Of a stretch of 64,000 bases of DNA, positions 54,011-63,926 are shown piece after piece. The position numbers and the translations under genes are program-made. This stretch comes from JABDPF01 sp036351575. GTDB taxonomy: Bacteria; Pseudomonadota; Gammaproteobacteria; Xanthomonadales; SZUA-36. The DNA lies in assembly GCA_036351575.1 (NCBI GenBank), contig JAZBPJ010000131.1, positions 1 through 64,000 of the forward strand, given 5' to 3'. The notes under the pieces were generated by a model. It made no database searches and was not told the DNA's origin. It saw only the letters and a list, made by a program, of their open reading frames with translations. Within the stretch, counting starts at the first letter, position 1. Each line of letters starts with the position of its first letter.

Positions 54011-55690
54011 ATGAGCGTAAATCCCCACAATTACAAGGCCAAGAGCCACTCCCCGATACACGCCCCGACAGGCACCTCGCTCAGCTGCAAAGGCTGGCAC
54101 CAGGAGGCCGCCCTGCGCATGCTGATGAACAATCTCGACCCGGACGTGGCCGAGAAACCGGACGAACTGATCATCTACGGCGGCACCGGCAAAGCCGCGC
54201 GCAACTGGGACTGCTACGAGCGCATCGTCAAAACACTGCAGCGGCTCGAGAACGACGAAACCATGCTGGTGCAGAGCGGTAAACCGGTCGGCGTGTTCCG
54301 CACCCACGAGGAAGCCCCGCGGGTACTGATCGCCAACGCCAACCTGGTGCCGCGCTGGGGCAACTGGGACGTCTTTCGCGACCTCGAGCAGAAAGGCCTG
54401 ACCATGTATGGCCAGATGACCGCCGGATCATGGATATACATCGGCTCCCAGGGCATCGTGCAGGGCACTTACGAAACCTTTGCCGAGTGCGCCAACCAGC
54501 ATTTCGATGGCAGCCTCGCCGGGCGGCTGGTCGTAACCGCCGGCCTGGGCGGAATGGGCGGTGCACAGCCGCTGGCGGTCACGATGAACGACGGGCTCTG
54601 CCTGGCCGTGGAAGTCGACCCCTGGCGCATCCAGCGGCGCGTGGAAACAGGCTACTGCGACGTGATGTCGAAAGACCTCGACGAGGCCCTGGACCTGCTG
54701 GACAAGGCCGAGGGCGGCCTTTCGGTCGGCCTGCTGGGCAATATCGCCGAGGTCATGCCCGAACTGCTCCGGCGCGGCATCGTGCCGGACGTCATCACCG
54801 ACCAGACGTCGGCACACGACCTGCGCTTCGGGTACATCCCGGCGGGCTACAGCCTCGACGAGGCCGATCGACTGCGGGAATCGGACCCGAAAAAATACGA
54901 CAACGAAGTGCTCGATTCCATGGTTCGGCACGTGCAGGCGATCCTGGACCTGAAAGCAAAAGGCGCGGTCTGCTTTGACTACGGCAACAACCTGCGCGGC
55001 CAGGTAGCCGACCACCGTGACATGCCGCAGGCTTTCGACTACCCCGGTTTCGTACCGGCTTACATTCGGCCCCTGTTCTGCAAGGGCGCCGGCCCGTTCC
55101 GCTGGGCGGCGCTCAGCGGCAACCCGGCCGACATCCAGGCGACCGACCGGGCCATCCTGGAGCTGTTCCCGGAGAAAGAGGCGCTGCACCGCTGGATCCA
55201 CAAGGCGCAGGAGAAAGTGCGGTTCCAGGGGCTGCCGTCGCGCATCTGCTGGCTGGAATACGGCGAGCGCGCCGAGGCCGGGCTGAAGTTCAACTGGCTG
55301 GTGAAGAACGGCAAGGTCGATGCGCCCGTCGTGATCGGCCGCGACCACCTCGACACCGGCTCGGTGGCCTCGCCCAACCGCGAGACCGAGGCCATGAAAG
55401 ACGGCTCCGACGCGATCGCCGACTGGCCCCTGCTCAACGCACTGCTCAATACCTCCTGCGGCGCCAGTTGGGTGTCCATCCACCACGGCGGCGGCGTCGG
55501 TATCGGATATTCCCTGCACGCCGGCATGGTCTGCGTGGCGGACGGCACCGAGATGGCCGACCGGCGGCTGGAGCGGGTGTTGACCGCGGACCCGGGTACC
55601 GGCGTCATGCGGCACGCGGACGCGGGTTACGAACTCGCGGTGGAAACCGCGAATCAACGCGGCGTCGACCTGCCGATGGTCAACGGGTGA
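54011..55690 (+). CDS. hutU: Urocanate hydratase
   Basis: HutU hydrates urocanate to imidazolonepropionate with a tightly bound NAD. The 559-residue protein has [28 protein letters not shown] (in outline) at the N-terminus, [11 protein letters not shown], the NAD-binding [12 protein letters not shown] near residue 178, and [13 protein letters not shown] with the family's active-site region. The C-terminal [14 protein letters not shown] is conserved. I chose the ATG at 54011 (MSVNPHNYK) with AGGG upstream; the frame from 53954 lies in the promoter. It is the first gene of hutU-hutH-hutI. Confidence 0.96.
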   Translation: MSVNPHNYKAKSHSPIHAPTGTSLSCKGWHQEAALRMLMNNLDPDVAEKPDELIIYGGTGKAARNWDCYERIVKTLQRLENDETMLVQSGKPVGVFRTHEEAPRVLIANANLVPRWGNWDVFRDLEQKGLTMYGQMTAGSWIYIGSQGIVQGTYETFAECANQHFDGSLAGRLVVTAGLGGMGGAQPLAVTMNDGLCLAVEVDPWRIQRRVETGYCDVMSKDLDEALDLLDKAEGGLSVGLLGNIAEVMPELLRRGIVPDVITDQTSAHDLRFGYIPAGYSLDEADRLRESDPKKYDNEVLDSMVRHVQAILDLKAKGAVCFDYGNNLRGQVADHRDMPQAFDYPGFVPAYIRPLFCKGAGPFRWAALSGNPADIQATDRAILELFPEKEALHRWIHKAQEKVRFQGLPSRICWLEYGERAEAGLKFNWLVKNGKVDAPVVIGRDHLDTGSVASPNRETEAMKDGSDAIADWPLLNALLNTSCGASWVSIHHGGGVGIGYSLHAGMVCVADGTEMADRRLERVLTADPGTGVMRHADAGYELAVETANQRGVDLPMVNG

Positions 55691-55694
55691 AACC

Positions 55695-57191
55695 GTGATT
55701 CGCATCGCCAGCCTCTACCGCGACCTGGATGCCTCCATGGAGGCCCTGCGACGCGACCACGGTGCGGTGACCCGGAGCCGCGCGACCGTCCTCGAGGCTC
55801 TGGCCGACGGCGATGCGCACTACGGTATCAACACCGGTTTCGGCATACTCGCCAACAAGCGCATCGAGGACGAACAGCTCGTCGAGCTGCAGCGGAACAT
55901 CCTGCTGAGCCATGCCTGCGGCGTCGGCGCGCCGGTCCCGCGGGAGATCACCCGGCTCATGCTGCGGCTTAAGATCCACGCGCTCGGTCTCGGCTTTTCG
56001 GGCATTTCCGAGGCCACGTTCCGGCAACTGCTGGCTTTTGACGAGGCCGCTCTGACGCCCTGGGTACCCAGCCGCGGCAGCGTCGGCGCCTCGGGCGACC
56101 TGGCGCCGCTGGCGCACATGTGCCTGCCCCTGATCGGGCGCGGCGAAGTCTGGGAGGAAAGCGGTAAAAACAAGGAAGCGGCCGCCCCGGCCCTGGCCCG
56201 GCTGGGCCTGGAGCCGGTGGAACTCGGCGCCAAGGACGGCCTCGCCTTGATCAACGGCACGCAGCTGATGACGGCCTACGGCGCTTTCGTGCTGGAACGC
56301 GCCCTGGTGCTGCAGGCCGAGGCCGACATCCTGGCCGCAATGAGCCTGGAGGCCCTGCAGGGAAGCGCGGCTCCTTTTGACGCGCGAATCCACGAGATCC
56401 GGCCACACGCCGGTCAGCAGCGCGTGGCGCAGAACGTGCGCACCCTGCTCGAACAGAGCGAGATCCTCGACTCGCACCGCGATTGCGGGCGCGTGCAGGA
56501 TCCGTATTGCCTGCGCTGCGTGCCGCAGGTGCACGGCGCCAGCCGCGACGCCCTGGACTACGCGGTCGGCGTGGTCGAAACCGAGCTGAATTCGGTAACC
56601 GACAACCCGCTGGTATTCGGCAACGGCGACATCCTCTCGGGCGGCAATTTCCACGGCCAGCCACTGGCGCTGGCGCTGGACTTCGCGGCCATTGCCCTCG
56701 CCGAACTGGCCAGCATTTCCGAACGACGCACCTACCTGCTGCTCGAAGGCCACGACGGCCTGCCGAAATTGCTGATGCGGGATACCGGGGTGAACTCCGG
56801 TTTCATGATCCCCCAGTACACCGCCGCCGCGCTGGTCTCCGAGAACAAGGTGCTGTGCCACCCGGCCAGCGTGGACTCCATCCCCACCAGCCTGGGCCAG
56901 GAGGACCATGTCAGCATGGGTTCGATCAGCGCTCTCAAGCTGCTCAGCGTGCTGCTCAACGTGGAGCGCGTGCTGGCCGTCGAATTCCTGACCGCGGCCC
57001 AGGCACTGGACTTCCGGGCGCCGTTGAAACCGGGCCGCGGCGTCCTGGTCGCGCACGAGATGCTGCGTGGGCAAATCGGCCATGCCGACAGGGATTACGA
57101 GGTGCGCAACGACCTCGACACCTGCGCGAAGATTCTGCGCGCGGGGAAACTCGCAGCCGTCGTGAACGAGGCGATCGGCCCGCTGGCCTGA
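55695..57191 (+). CDS. hutH: Histidine ammonia-lyase
   Basis: HutH removes ammonia from histidine to give urocanate, the step before HutU. The 498-residue protein carries the autocatalytic MIO triad A132-S133-G134 in GSVGASGDLAPLAHM, the YGINTGFG tyrosine loop (about residues 43-50), and the LSGGNFHGQP-like ILSGGNFHGQPLALAL block. It starts with GTG at 55695, 4 bases after hutU. Its end overlaps the hutI start (TGATG). Confidence 0.96.
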   Translation: MIRIASLYRDLDASMEALRRDHGAVTRSRATVLEALADGDAHYGINTGFGILANKRIEDEQLVELQRNILLSHACGVGAPVPREITRLMLRLKIHALGLGFSGISEATFRQLLAFDEAALTPWVPSRGSVGASGDLAPLAHMCLPLIGRGEVWEESGKNKEAAAPALARLGLEPVELGAKDGLALINGTQLMTAYGAFVLERALVLQAEADILAAMSLEALQGSAAPFDARIHEIRPHAGQQRVAQNVRTLLEQSEILDSHRDCGRVQDPYCLRCVPQVHGASRDALDYAVGVVETELNSVTDNPLVFGNGDILSGGNFHGQPLALALDFAAIALAELASISERRTYLLLEGHDGLPKLLMRDTGVNSGFMIPQYTAAALVSENKVLCHPASVDSIPTSLGQEDHVSMGSISALKLLSVLLNVERVLAVEFLTAAQALDFRAPLKPGRGVLVAHEMLRGQIGHADRDYEVRNDLDTCAKILRAGKLAAVVNEAIGPLA

Positions 57192-58414
57192 TGACGGTCC
57201 TGAGCAACATCGGCCAGTTGGCCACCTGCCCGCCCGGCAATCCACAGCAGGATGCCGGCCTGTTGCGCAACGCCGCGCTGGTCATCCGCGGTGAAAAAAT
57301 TGCCTGGGCCGGGCCGGCCGCGGACCTGCCTGCAGAGTACGCCGGCGACGAGACCATCGATTGCCTCGGGCGGCTGGTCATTCCGGGCCTGGTGGATTGC
57401 CACACGCACCTGTGTTTCGGCGGCTGGCGCGGCGACGAGTTCGAGATGCGCCTGGCCGGGGCCAGCTACCTGGAAATCGCGGCAGCGGGCGGCGGCATCG
57501 CCAGCACCGTTGCCGCCACGCGTGACACCGGCGCCGATCGACTCGAAGAAAAGGCCAGGTCCGCACTCGACGGCATGCTGGCGCTGGGCGTTACCACCGT
57601 GGAATGCAAAAGCGGCTATGGGCTGGACGAAGCCAACGAAATCAAGCAACTGGAAGTCTATCGTTCATTGGACCGGAGCCACGCGATCGACCTCGTTTCG
57701 ACCTTTCTCGGCGCGCATATCGTGCCGCCGGAGTACCGCGAAAACCGCAGCGCTTACGTGGACCTGCTTTGCGATACCCTCCTGCCCCGGGTGGCGCGCG
57801 AGGGGCTGGCGGAGTTTTGCGACGCCTTTGTCGAGGAAGGCGCCTACACCGTTGACGAAGCGCGGCGCATTTTCTCGACCGCGCAAAAACTCGGCCTGCG
57901 CATCAAGCTGCATGCCGACCAGTTGTCCAACGGCGGCGGCGCGGCATTGGCGGCGGAGTTCGATGCCGTCTCGGCGGAGCACCTGGAATACGCCGATGAG
58001 AGCGGTATCCGGGCCATGGCGGACGCCGGCACGGTGGCCGTCAGCCTGCCGCTGGCTTCGCTTTACCTGGGCGAGCGTTACCTGCCCGCCCGGCGCTTTA
58101 TGCAAGCCGGTGCGGCCGTCGCGGTCGCCACCGATTTCAATCCCGGGTCCGCGCCGAGCTATCACCTGCCCTTCGCGCTGACGCTGGCCTGCCTGAACCA
58201 GGGCATGACGCCCCAGGAAGCGCTTACCGGCGCGACCACGGTGGCCTCAAGGGCCATTGGCCGCCATCAAGCGATCGGATCGCTGCTGCCGGGCTACCAG
58301 GCTGACCTCGCCGTGATCGATGCGCCGGACTTGAACCACTGGCTTTACCACTTCGTAGCGAATGCCTCTATCACCGTGTTCAAAAAAGGACATACCGTTT
58401 ACGCATCCCGCTGA
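57191..58414 (+). CDS. hutI: Imidazolonepropionase
   Basis: HutI opens imidazolonepropionate to formiminoglutamate. The 407-residue amidohydrolase has the metal motif DCHTHLCFGG (HxH) near residue 68, the substrate-binding AAGGGIASTVAATR, KLHADQLSNGGGA with a further histidine near residue 238, and ATDFNPGSAPS with the catalytic aspartate near residue 314. The ATG at 57191 overlaps the hutH stop; a longer frame from 56483 only shadows hutH. hutG or hutF, which would finish histidine breakdown, and hutC are not in the window. Confidence 0.95.
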   Translation: MTVLSNIGQLATCPPGNPQQDAGLLRNAALVIRGEKIAWAGPAADLPAEYAGDETIDCLGRLVIPGLVDCHTHLCFGGWRGDEFEMRLAGASYLEIAAAGGGIASTVAATRDTGADRLEEKARSALDGMLALGVTTVECKSGYGLDEANEIKQLEVYRSLDRSHAIDLVSTFLGAHIVPPEYRENRSAYVDLLCDTLLPRVAREGLAEFCDAFVEEGAYTVDEARRIFSTAQKLGLRIKLHADQLSNGGGAALAAEFDAVSAEHLEYADESGIRAMADAGTVAVSLPLASLYLGERYLPARRFMQAGAAVAVATDFNPGSAPSYHLPFALTLACLNQGMTPQEALTGATTVASRAIGRHQAIGSLLPGYQADLAVIDAPDLNHWLYHFVANASITVFKKGHTVYASR

Positions 58415-58496
58415 ACCGCTGCGGCCGCCCTTTTGTTTCTGTTGCTTGACCTGGGTCTATGTACTCGCGCGCCCGATTGCCGTAGAATCACTGCTA

Positions 58497-58515
58497 AATG
58501 AAAATGATTCTCAAT
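58497..58515 (+). promoter_or_regulatory. Fur box upstream of feoA
   Basis: aatgaaaatgattctcaat, 12 bases before the feoA start, matches the 19-base Fur consensus (inverted hexamer repeats of the ATAATG/GATTCT-type) at most positions. TAGAAT at 58483-58488 is a possible -10 nearby. Iron-dependent repression of feoAB is therefore expected. Confidence 0.75.
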
Positions 58516-58526
58516 TAGAACGCGCT

Positions 58527-58751
58527 ATGACACTAAAAGACCTTCATCCCGGACAGTCGGCTCGCATCGAGGCCGTGGATGCCAGCAAGCCCGGCGTGAT
58601 CCGGCTGATGGTCCTCGGACTGATCGAGGGCGTCGAAGTACAGCACCAGAATTCCGCCATCGGCGGAGACCCGATGGAACTCAGCGTCCTCGGAACCGCG
58701 ATATCCGTCCGCAGGCAGCAGGCGGACTGCTTCAAGGTATCGCCCTGTTAG
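58527..58751 (+). CDS. feoA: Ferrous iron transport protein A
   Basis: FeoA is a small SH3-like cytoplasmic protein needed for FeoB function. The 74-residue protein has LHPGQSARIEAVDA, the MVLGLIEGVEVQ core and the AISVRRQQADCFKV end, all typical of FeoA. I chose the ATG at 58527, just downstream of the Fur box; the frame from 58362 lies in hutI. It is followed by feoB after 3 bases. Confidence 0.93.
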   Translation: MTLKDLHPGQSARIEAVDASKPGVIRLMVLGLIEGVEVQHQNSAIGGDPMELSVLGTAISVRRQQADCFKVSPC

Positions 58752-58754
58752 CGC

Positions 58755-60941
58755 ATGTCCGACACCAAGACCGCTTATGTCCCCGTCGACTCGATCGGCA
58801 TCCGGCACCGTGCGACCGCCACGGTCGCCGTCATTGGTAATCCGAATTCCGGAAAAAGCACCTTATTCAACCGCCTGACGGGCCTGCGCCAGACCACCGG
58901 CAACTACCCGGGCGTTACCGTCGAAAAACATTCGGGCATCGCGCAACTCGAAAAAAGCGCGGTCGAACTGATCGACCTGCCGGGTATTTACTGCCTGGGC
59001 GGTTTTTCCACCGATGAACAGATCGCCGTCGATGTGCTGCTCGGGCGCATCGAGGGAGCGAAGCAACCGGACGGCCTGTTGTTCGTGCTCGACGCCACGC
59101 ACCTGTACCAGGGCCTCTACCTGCTCCAGCAGTTGATGGAAATGCGCATTCCGCTGGTCGTCGCGCTCACCATGACCGACGTGGCAACGGCCAGCGGCAT
59201 CGATATCTCGATCGAGGCGCTGCAGCGTCATCTCGGCGGTATTTCCATCGTTCCGGTGCTCGCCAAGTCCGGACGCGGCATGGATCACCTGAAGACCGCG
59301 CTGGCGCACCTGGGCGACATGGCCCTGCCGGAACTGCCGGAATCCTGGCCCGAGTTGAGCCGAACAGCGGACGGGCTGGCGGAATCGGCTGGGGACACCA
59401 TGCTTCGCATCGACGTGCTGCAAGCCCTGCTCCACCCGGAAGCTGCGGCCACGGAAGCCGTCGAAAACACCATCGGCAGGGACCGCATGGCCGCGGCGCG
59501 CCTGGAACTCTTTGGAACCGAACCGCCGCAGGCCTGCGAAGCGCGTCACCGTTATCGCTGGGTTCGCGAGGTGCTGGAGGAAGCGCAGAGCCAGGCGCAG
59601 ATGCTCGAGCGTTTTGGCGCGCGGCTGCTGCGCTGGTTCAATCGCCCGTGGCCGGCGACGCTCCTGTTCTTTGGCGTCATGGCACTGGTTTTCCAGGCCG
59701 TGTTTTCCTGGGCTGCGCCGCTGATGGACGGCATTGACGGGGCGGCCACGGCCCTTTCCGGCTGGGTCGGCAGTCACCTGCCTGAAGGCGCGCTGTCCAG
59801 CTTCGTTACAGACGGCGTGATCGCGGGCGTCGGCAGCGTGCTGGTTTTCCTGCCGCAGATCCTGATCCTGTTCCTGTTTATCATCGTGCTGGAAGACTCG
59901 GGTTTCCTGGCGCGGGCGGCATTCCTGATGGACCGGGTGATGCGCAGCGTCGGCCTCTCCGGGCAATCGGTCATTCCGATGCTGTCCAGCTTTGCCTGCG
60001 CCGTGCCGGCCATCATGGCGACACGCGTGATTCCGAACCGGCGCGACCGCATCGCGACGATCCTGGCGGCCCCGTTCATGACCTGCTCGGCGCGCCTGCC
60101 GGTCTACGCACTGCTCATCGCGGCCTTCGTGCCAGAGCAGAAAGTCGGCTGGCTCAACCTGCAGGGGCTGGTTCTGTTCGGGCTCTACCTGCTCGGCATC
60201 GTCGGCGGCCTGGTGACCGCCTGGCTGATGAAGCGCTCGGCCCTGCGCGGCCCGAAACCCCAGTTCGCACTGGCGCTGCCGGAGTTCCGCTGGCCCAGCC
60301 CGCAGACCGTCGCAATCAAGCTGCTGGACCGCGCCCGCCTGTTCCTGAAACGCGCCGGTACGGTCATTTTCGCGGTCGCGGTCCTGGTCTGGGCGCTGGC
60401 CTTCTTTCCCCGTTCCGACGTCGTGCAGGCGGAACTGCAGGTCGCAACGGCCCAGGCCGAATCCAGCCTGGCCGGAGAGGCGCTGGAAGCCGAGCAGCTG
60501 CGGCTCGAACACAAGGCCGCGGCCGACCAGTTGGCCCAAAGCTACCTCGGCCGCGCCGGCCAGGTGCTCGAGCCGGTTTTCAAACCGCTGGGCTGGGACT
60601 GGCGCGTATCCGCCGCCGTGATCGCCGGTTTTCCGGCGCGCGAAGTGGTCGTCGCGGTAATGGGAACGATCTACGCGGTGGGTGCAGAGGCCTCGGAGGC
60701 CAGCCTCGCCGGCAAGCTGCGCTCTGCCACCTGGCCGGACGGCAGCCCGGTGTTCACGCTGCCGATGGTGCTCGGCCTGCTGCTCTTCTACGCCTGGTGC
60801 CTGCAGTGCGCGGCCACCATCGCGGTGATCCGCCGTGAGACCAACAGCTGGCGCTGGCCGATATTTGCCTGGACCTACATGACGGTGCTGGGTTACACCG
60901 GCGCGTTCCTGATTTTCCAGATCGGCAGCACGATGATCTGA
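58755..60941 (+). CDS. feoB: Ferrous iron transporter FeoB
   Basis: FeoB imports ferrous iron. The 728-residue protein has an N-terminal G-domain with G1 GNPNSGKST (residues 28-36), G3 DLPG (74-77) and a G4 motif that reads TMTD (139-142) where FeoB usually has NxxD. It is followed by the GDI-like helical domain and about ten membrane helices with two Gate motifs (VIPMLSSFACAVPAIMATR near residue 410, and GFPAREVVVAVMG near residue 625). No FeoC follows. A strong terminator ends the unit. The T in G4 could loosen guanine specificity. Confidence 0.94.
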   Translation: MSDTKTAYVPVDSIGIRHRATATVAVIGNPNSGKSTLFNRLTGLRQTTGNYPGVTVEKHSGIAQLEKSAVELIDLPGIYCLGGFSTDEQIAVDVLLGRIEGAKQPDGLLFVLDATHLYQGLYLLQQLMEMRIPLVVALTMTDVATASGIDISIEALQRHLGGISIVPVLAKSGRGMDHLKTALAHLGDMALPELPESWPELSRTADGLAESAGDTMLRIDVLQALLHPEAAATEAVENTIGRDRMAAARLELFGTEPPQACEARHRYRWVREVLEEAQSQAQMLERFGARLLRWFNRPWPATLLFFGVMALVFQAVFSWAAPLMDGIDGAATALSGWVGSHLPEGALSSFVTDGVIAGVGSVLVFLPQILILFLFIIVLEDSGFLARAAFLMDRVMRSVGLSGQSVIPMLSSFACAVPAIMATRVIPNRRDRIATILAAPFMTCSARLPVYALLIAAFVPEQKVGWLNLQGLVLFGLYLLGIVGGLVTAWLMKRSALRGPKPQFALALPEFRWPSPQTVAIKLLDRARLFLKRAGTVIFAVAVLVWALAFFPRSDVVQAELQVATAQAESSLAGEALEAEQLRLEHKAAADQLAQSYLGRAGQVLEPVFKPLGWDWRVSAAVIAGFPAREVVVAVMGTIYAVGAEASEASLAGKLRSATWPDGSPVFTLPMVLGLLLFYAWCLQCAATIAVIRRETNSWRWPIFAWTYMTVLGYTGAFLIFQIGSTMI

Positions 60942-60949
60942 AACAAAAA

Positions 60950-60975
60950 AGCCCGGCAGCTGCCGGGCTTTTTCT
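60950..60975. terminator. Bidirectional terminator between feoB and rplQ
   Basis: A perfect inverted repeat (gcccggca 60951-60958 with tgccgggc 60961-60968) is flanked by A6 on the left and T6 on the right (taking the t at 60970 with the run behind it). It works in both directions, ending feoB on the plus strand and the ribosomal-protein operon on the minus strand. It is the only textbook intrinsic terminator I see at a convergent gene pair here. Confidence 0.9.
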
Positions 60976-61009
60976 CTTTCGCGGCCCTGAACTGCCGCCA
61001 TGCCTTGCC

Positions 61010-61399
61010 TTATTCGGCTTCGACCGCTTCCTCTTCCGCGCGCGGGCGGTCGACGAGTTCCACGTAAGCCATCGGCGCGCTGTCGCCGGCGCGGAAACCG
61101 CACTTCAGGATGCGCAGGTAACCGCCCGGGCGGTCCGCGTAACGCGGGCCCAGCTCGTTGAACAGCTTGGTGACGGCGTCGCGGTCGCGCAGCCGGTCAA
61201 ACGCCTGGCGGCGGTGCGCCACGCTGTCTTCCTTGGCCAGGGTGATCAGCGGTTCGGCCACGCGGCGCAGTTCCTTGGCCTTGGGCACCGTGGTCTTGAT
61301 GATTTCGTGCTCGAACAGCGAAGTCGCCATGTTACGGAACATGGCCTTGCGGTGCGGGCTGTTACGATTCAGTTTTCTTCCGGATTTCTGGTGACGCAT
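61010..61399 (-). CDS. rplQ: 50S ribosomal protein L17
   Basis: L17 lines the exit-tunnel region of the large subunit. The 129-residue protein begins [24 protein letters not shown] (in outline, the family start) and has [24 protein letters not shown] and [24 protein letters not shown], all canonical. The acidic Glu-rich tail after residue 120 varies in the family. It is the last gene of the alpha operon, 42 bases after rpoA. Confidence 0.97.
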   Translation of the reverse strand: MRHQKSGRKLNRNSPHRKAMFRNMATSLFEHEIIKTTVPKAKELRRVAEPLITLAKEDSVAHRRQAFDRLRDRDAVTKLFNELGPRYADRPGGYLRILKCGFRAGDSAPMAYVELVDRPRAEEEAVEAE

Positions 61400-61441
61400 C
61401 GTCTTGTCCTTCTCTTTTCGGCCGTCTTCCCGTCATGCGCC

Positions 61442-62428
61442 TCAGGCGCTGACCAGGCTCTCCGGCGGCCAATTTTCCAGTTTCATGCCCAGTGACAGGT
61501 CATGGGACGCGAGCACGTCCTTGATTTCCGTCAGGGACTTTTTGCCCAGGTTCGGGGTTTTCAGCAGTTCGACCTCGGTGCGCTGCACCAGGTCGCCGAT
61601 GTAAAGAATGCTTTCCGCTTTCAGGCAGTTGGCGGAGCGTACCGTCAGCTCGAGGTCATCGATCGGACGCAGCAGGACCGGGTCGATCTCCTGTTCCTTT
61701 TCTTCGATTTCCACGACCTGGCGGGCTTTGAAGTCGACGAACACCGACAGCTGGTCGGCCAGGATGTTGGCGGCCAGCTTGACGGCGCCTTCGCAGTCCA
61801 TGGTGCCGTTGGTCTCGATATCGAGGACCAGCTTATCCAGGTTGGTGCGCTGCTCCACGCGCGCCGCGTCGACCGAGTAGGCGACCTTGCGCACGGGGCA
61901 ATACGAGGCGTCGAGCTGCAGACGGCCGATCGGGCGGCTTTCCTGCTCGCCGATCGTGACCTGGTTGGCCGGCACGTAACCGACACCGCGCATGATCTTG
62001 AGCCGCATGTTGATGCTGCCGTCCTTCGTCAGGTTGCAGATCACGTGTTCCGGGTTGACGACCTCCACCGTGTGGTCGGTCTGGATGTCACCCGCGGTAA
62101 CCGGGCCCGCGCCGGACTTGCTCAGCGTCAGCACGGCTTCCTCGCGCTCGTGCATGCGCAGCGCGACGTTTTTCAGGTTCAGCAGGACCTCGATGATGTC
62201 TTCCTGCAGGCCTTCGACTGCCGTGTACTCATGCAGCACGCCATCCATCTCAACTTCGACGATGGCGCAGCCGGGGATGGACGACAGCAGCACACGGCGC
62301 AGCGCATTGCCGAGCGTGTGTCCGAAGCCGCGCTCAAGCGGTTCGAGCGTAATTTTTGCGCGGTTGGGATTGACTTCATCCACACCGACCGCACTGGGCT
62401 TCAGCATCTGATCAATAACTCCCATCAT
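61442..62428 (-). CDS. rpoA: RNA polymerase alpha subunit
   Basis: Alpha assembles RNA polymerase and, through its C-terminal domain, contacts upstream DNA and activators. The 328-residue protein has [23 protein letters not shown] near residue 30, the HVICNLT block, and the alpha-CTD with [44 protein letters not shown] (in outline, near residues 248-290). The C-terminus ends ESLVSA. I chose ATG at 62428 with AGAGGA upstream; two ATGs lie in tandem. It sits in the canonical rpsD-rpoA-rplQ order, 87 bases after rpsD. Confidence 0.97.
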   Translation of the reverse strand: MMGVIDQMLKPSAVGVDEVNPNRAKITLEPLERGFGHTLGNALRRVLLSSIPGCAIVEVEMDGVLHEYTAVEGLQEDIIEVLLNLKNVALRMHEREEAVLTLSKSGAGPVTAGDIQTDHTVEVVNPEHVICNLTKDGSINMRLKIMRGVGYVPANQVTIGEQESRPIGRLQLDASYCPVRKVAYSVDAARVEQRTNLDKLVLDIETNGTMDCEGAVKLAANILADQLSVFVDFKARQVVEIEEKEQEIDPVLLRPIDDLELTVRSANCLKAESILYIGDLVQRTEVELLKTPNLGKKSLTEIKDVLASHDLSLGMKLENWPPESLVSA

Positions 62429-62515
62429 GGGGATCGTCCTCTCGAATAGTTTCTGTTCTGTTTCTGCGCAGCGCGTCGAAGACGCGCCGCACACACCCGG
62501 TCAATTCTGGCTGGA

Positions 62516-63142
62516 TTACTTGGAATACAGCTCCACGATCAGGTTTTCGTTGATGTTCGCAGACAGCTGGTCGCGATCCGGGTAGGCCTTGAACGTGCCT
62601 TCCAGTTTCTTGGAATCGACATCGACCCAGGCCGGAACGAGGTCCATTTCCTGACTCAGCGTGGCGGCTTCCTTCACGCGCAGTTGCTCTCGCGCCTTGT
62701 CGCGCACGGCAACCACGTCTTCCGGCTTGACACGGTAGGACGGAATGTTCACGGTCTGGCCGTTGACGGAGATGCCCTTGTGGGACACCAGCTGCCGGGC
62801 CTGGGCGCGCGTCACGGCGAAACCCATGCGGTAGACCACGTTGTCCAGGCGGCTTTCGAGCAGGCGCAACAGGTTTTCACCGGTGGCGCCTTTCTGCTGC
62901 GCGGCCAGCTTGTAGTAATTGCGGAACTGGCGCTCGAGAATGCCGTAGGTGCGGCGCACTTTCTGCTTCTCGCGCAGCTGCAGCGCATAGTCGGACAGGC
63001 GAACCCGGCGCGATGCACCGTGCTGCCCGGGCGGCTGGTTCAGCTTGCACTTTGACTCGACGCCGCGCGCCGGGCTCTTCAGCTCCAGGTCGACGCCCTC
63101 GCGGCGCGCCAGCTTACAGGTGGGTCCAATATATCTTGCCAT
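62516..63142 (-). CDS. rpsD: 30S ribosomal protein S4
   Basis: S4 is a primary 16S rRNA binder; in E. coli it also represses its own operon. The 208-residue protein begins [19 protein letters not shown]. It has the [17 protein letters not shown] block and the S4 RNA-binding domain near residues 98-160 ([27 protein letters not shown]). The ATG at 63142 is the family start; a frame to 63187 only adds shadow residues. It follows rpsK by 14 bases. Confidence 0.97.
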   Translation of the reverse strand: MARYIGPTCKLARREGVDLELKSPARGVESKCKLNQPPGQHGASRRVRLSDYALQLREKQKVRRTYGILERQFRNYYKLAAQQKGATGENLLRLLESRLDNVVYRMGFAVTRAQARQLVSHKGISVNGQTVNIPSYRVKPEDVVAVRDKAREQLRVKEAATLSQEMDLVPAWVDVDSKKLEGTFKAYPDRDQLSANINENLIVELYSK

Positions 63143-63156
63143 TCTGATAACTCCCG

Positions 63157-63543
63157 TCAGACGCGACGTTTTTTCGGCGGCCGGCACCCGTTGTGCGGGA
63201 TCGGCGTCACGTCAGTAATGTTCGTGATCTTGTAACCCAGCGCGTGCAGGGCGCGCACCGACGATTCCCGACCCGGGCCCGGACCCTTGACGCGGACGTC
63301 GAGGTTCTTCAGGCCGTAATCCAGCGCGGCGCGGCCGGCGTTTTCCGCGGCGACCTGCGCGGCGAACGGCGTGCTCTTGCGCGAACCACGGAAACCGGCG
63401 CCGCCGGCGGTAGCCCACGAAAGGGCGTTGCCCTGGCGGTCGGTGATCGTGATGATCGTGTTATTGAAAGAAGCATGCACGTGGGCGATGCCGTCCACGA
63501 CCGTCTTCTTGACTTTTTTCTTTCGAACTGTTGGCTTTGCCAT
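63157..63543 (-). CDS. rpsK: 30S ribosomal protein S11
   Basis: S11 lies at the platform of the small subunit near the mRNA exit. The 128-residue protein has [40 protein letters not shown] and [17 protein letters not shown] blocks and ends [13 protein letters not shown], exactly in the family pattern. It lies 26 bases after rpsM on the same strand. Sequence and context leave no doubt. Confidence 0.98.
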   Translation of the reverse strand: MAKPTVRKKKVKKTVVDGIAHVHASFNNTIITITDRQGNALSWATAGGAGFRGSRKSTPFAAQVAAENAGRAALDYGLKNLDVRVKGPGPGRESSVRALHALGYKITNITDVTPIPHNGCRPPKKRRV

Positions 63544-63569
63544 TATTCAATCTGCCTTAACGCTAACCG

Positions 63570-63926
63570 TTATCGCTTGATGGGACGGCGCGGGCCCTTG
63601 CGGGTGCGCGCGTTCGTCTTGGTCTGCTGGCCGCGCACCGGCAGGCCGCGGCGGTGCCGCAGACCCCGGTAGCAGCCCAGGTCCATCAGGCGCTTGATGT
63701 TCATCGCAACTTCGCGGCGCAGGTCGCCCTCGACCGAGATCTTGGCGACTTCGGCGCGCAGCGCTTCCTCTTCCGACTCGGTGAGGTCGCGAATTCGGGT
63801 TTCCGGCGCCACGCCGGCGGCCTCGCAAATCTGGTAGGCACGGGTTTTCCCGATGCCGTAGATTGACGTCAAGCCCACCCAGGTGTGCTTCTGTACCGGA
63901 ATGTTGACTCCTGCAATACGAGCCAT
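63570..63926 (-). CDS. rpsM: 30S ribosomal protein S13
   Basis: S13 contacts the 50S subunit and the P-site tRNA at the head of the small subunit. The 118-residue protein begins [19 protein letters not shown], with [14 protein letters not shown] and [27 protein letters not shown], the invariant C-terminal block. The ATG at 63926 is the family start. It is the first visible gene of the alpha operon; upstream genes, likely rpmJ or secY, lie beyond the window. The last 74 bases show nothing further. Confidence 0.98.
   Translation of the reverse strand: MARIAGVNIPVQKHTWVGLTSIYGIGKTRAYQICEAAGVAPETRIRDLTESEEEALRAEVAKISVEGDLRREVAMNIKRLMDLGCYRGLRHRRGLPVRGQQTKTNARTRKGPRRPIKR

Noticed and set aside
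58863..61103. An open frame of 746 codons antisense to feoB.
   Set aside because: It crosses the bidirectional terminator and its product is a low-complexity Arg/Gln/Gly-rich string.
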